6,433 bases of DNA, taken from positions 1-6,433 of the forward strand of contig CAVJLN010000110.1 of the NCBI GenBank assembly GCA_963650485.1, in the 5' to 3' direction. The notes beneath the pieces are model-generated. The model was not told the origin of the DNA and ran no database searches. It was given only the letters and a program-made list of their open reading frames with translations. Position numbers and translations under genes: made by a program. Shown piece after piece: positions 5,781-6,433 of this stretch (position 1 is its first letter; the number at the start of each line of letters is the position of its first letter). Origin of the DNA: Suilimivivens sp963650485. GTDB lineage: Bacteria > Bacillota > Clostridia > Lachnospirales > Lachnospiraceae.

Positions 5781-6433
5781 ATGAATCAGAATGAGCTGAG
5801 CATTAATCTTTTATTTCCGGTCTTAAATGAACGTCTGCGGCTTCGGAACGGCATCGAGAAATCTATGGCATATTTAAAGGAGAATGTGACCATTCCCTTT
5901 CAGCTGATGATTCTTGATAATGGTTCGGACGATGAGACGCCTGAGATTGGACGGGAACTCGAAGAAAAATATCCAGAAGTGACCTACGTAAGAATAAATG
6001 AGCGTGGTGTTGGCGTTGCCTTTCGAAAAGGAATTGAGTTAAACAGCAGTGATATCGTTGGGTATATGGATATTGACTTGTCAACAGATCTGAAATATCT
6101 GAGTAAAACGATAGCGTTATTTCAGGAAAATCCGGAACTCCAATATGTGAATGGCAGCAGATTCAGCAAGGAATCGGATACCAGAGGACGCAAGTGGTAT
6201 CGAAAGATTACGTCCATGGGGCTTGTTTTTCTGTTGAAAACGTTCTTTCACATGAAAGCAACGGATGCTGTGTGTGGATTTACCTTTCTTCGAAAAGATG
6301 CAGCTGAGCAGCTGGTGAAGGAGTGCAGTGATGATAACGGATGGTTTTATACGATTGAGTTTTTGCTTCGTGCAGAGCGGACTCATATGAATATTTATGA
6401 TATGCCGGTGGAGTGGCAGGAGGACTATAATAC
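5781..6433 (+). CDS. Family 2 glycosyltransferase, Alg5/DPM1-like, cut by window edge
   Basis: The frame is open from 5781 to the window end (217 codons, no stop), so the C-terminus is missing. The N-terminus INLLFPVLNE matches the first strand and PxxNE of polyprenyl-phosphate glycosyltransferases. LDNGSDDET at 45-53 is the nucleotide-binding motif, and YMDIDLSTD at 95-103 holds the metal-binding DxD (D97, D99). RGVGVAFRKGIE fits the GKGGAVRxG segment, DAVCGFTFLRKDAAEQL fits the DxxCGFKxFRxxAA segment, and the last visible part, GWFYTIEFLLRAER followed by DMPVEW, fits the GFxFDxELLxxAxxxG...VPVxW end of the catalytic domain. These together point to the Alg5/DPM1-like branch, which transfers glucose, mannose or a similar sugar from a nucleotide donor to a polyprenyl phosphate. 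Whether membrane helices follow is out of view. It stands 50 bases after another family 2 enzyme whose motifs differ strongly, so the two probably use different sugars or perform different steps. Confidence 0.9.
   Translation, partial: MNQNELSINLLFPVLNERLRLRNGIEKSMAYLKENVTIPFQLMILDNGSDDETPEIGRELEEKYPEVTYVRINERGVGVAFRKGIELNSSDIVGYMDIDLSTDLKYLSKTIALFQENPELQYVNGSRFSKESDTRGRKWYRKITSMGLVFLLKTFFHMKATDAVCGFTFLRKDAAEQLVKECSDDNGWFYTIEFLLRAERTHMNIYDMPVEWQEDYN

Overview
The window looks like a Firmicutes (Clostridia, probably Lachnospiraceae) chromosome segment. The DNA is moderately AT-rich, Shine-Dalgarno sites are purine-rich, genes are packed on one strand, and the proteins resemble surface-polysaccharide proteins of gut clostridia. 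This taxonomic call is inference from style, not from a marker gene. All credible genes lie on the + strand; no RNA gene, insertion sequence, CRISPR array or minus-strand gene is supported, and no stretch over 300 bases lacks a gene.

Layout: (1) a polytopic GT-C-type membrane glycosyltransferase candidate (79-1575) behind a short palindromic leader; (2) a 68-base spacer with a small hairpin; (3) a second large polytopic membrane protein (1644-3604), split in the raw sequence by ten Ns; (4) a soluble FAD-dependent oxidoreductase of the DAO type (3621-4763) with an unusual cysteine cluster; (5) a divergent family-2 glycosyltransferase with two C-terminal membrane helices (4786-5730); (6) the first 217 codons of another family-2 glycosyltransferase, Alg5/DPM1-like (5781 to the window edge). 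Spacers from gene 3 onward are 16, 22 and 50 bases, so genes 2 to 5 probably form one transcript that continues past the right edge.

Taken together the genes suggest a lipid-linked sugar pathway at the membrane. The family-2 enzymes would load a sugar onto undecaprenyl phosphate, the flavoprotein may oxidise, reduce or isomerise a sugar or lipid-linked intermediate, and the GT-C proteins would transfer the sugar outside the cell to a wall polymer, glycolipid or protein. The substrate cannot be read from the sequence.

The most concrete observation is that the N gap in gene 2 appears to be artificial. The same seven bases (attaatg) end the left side and begin the right side. Merging them and deleting the Ns restores one uninterrupted 647-residue reading frame. 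Annotators who take the Ns literally will report two broken genes.
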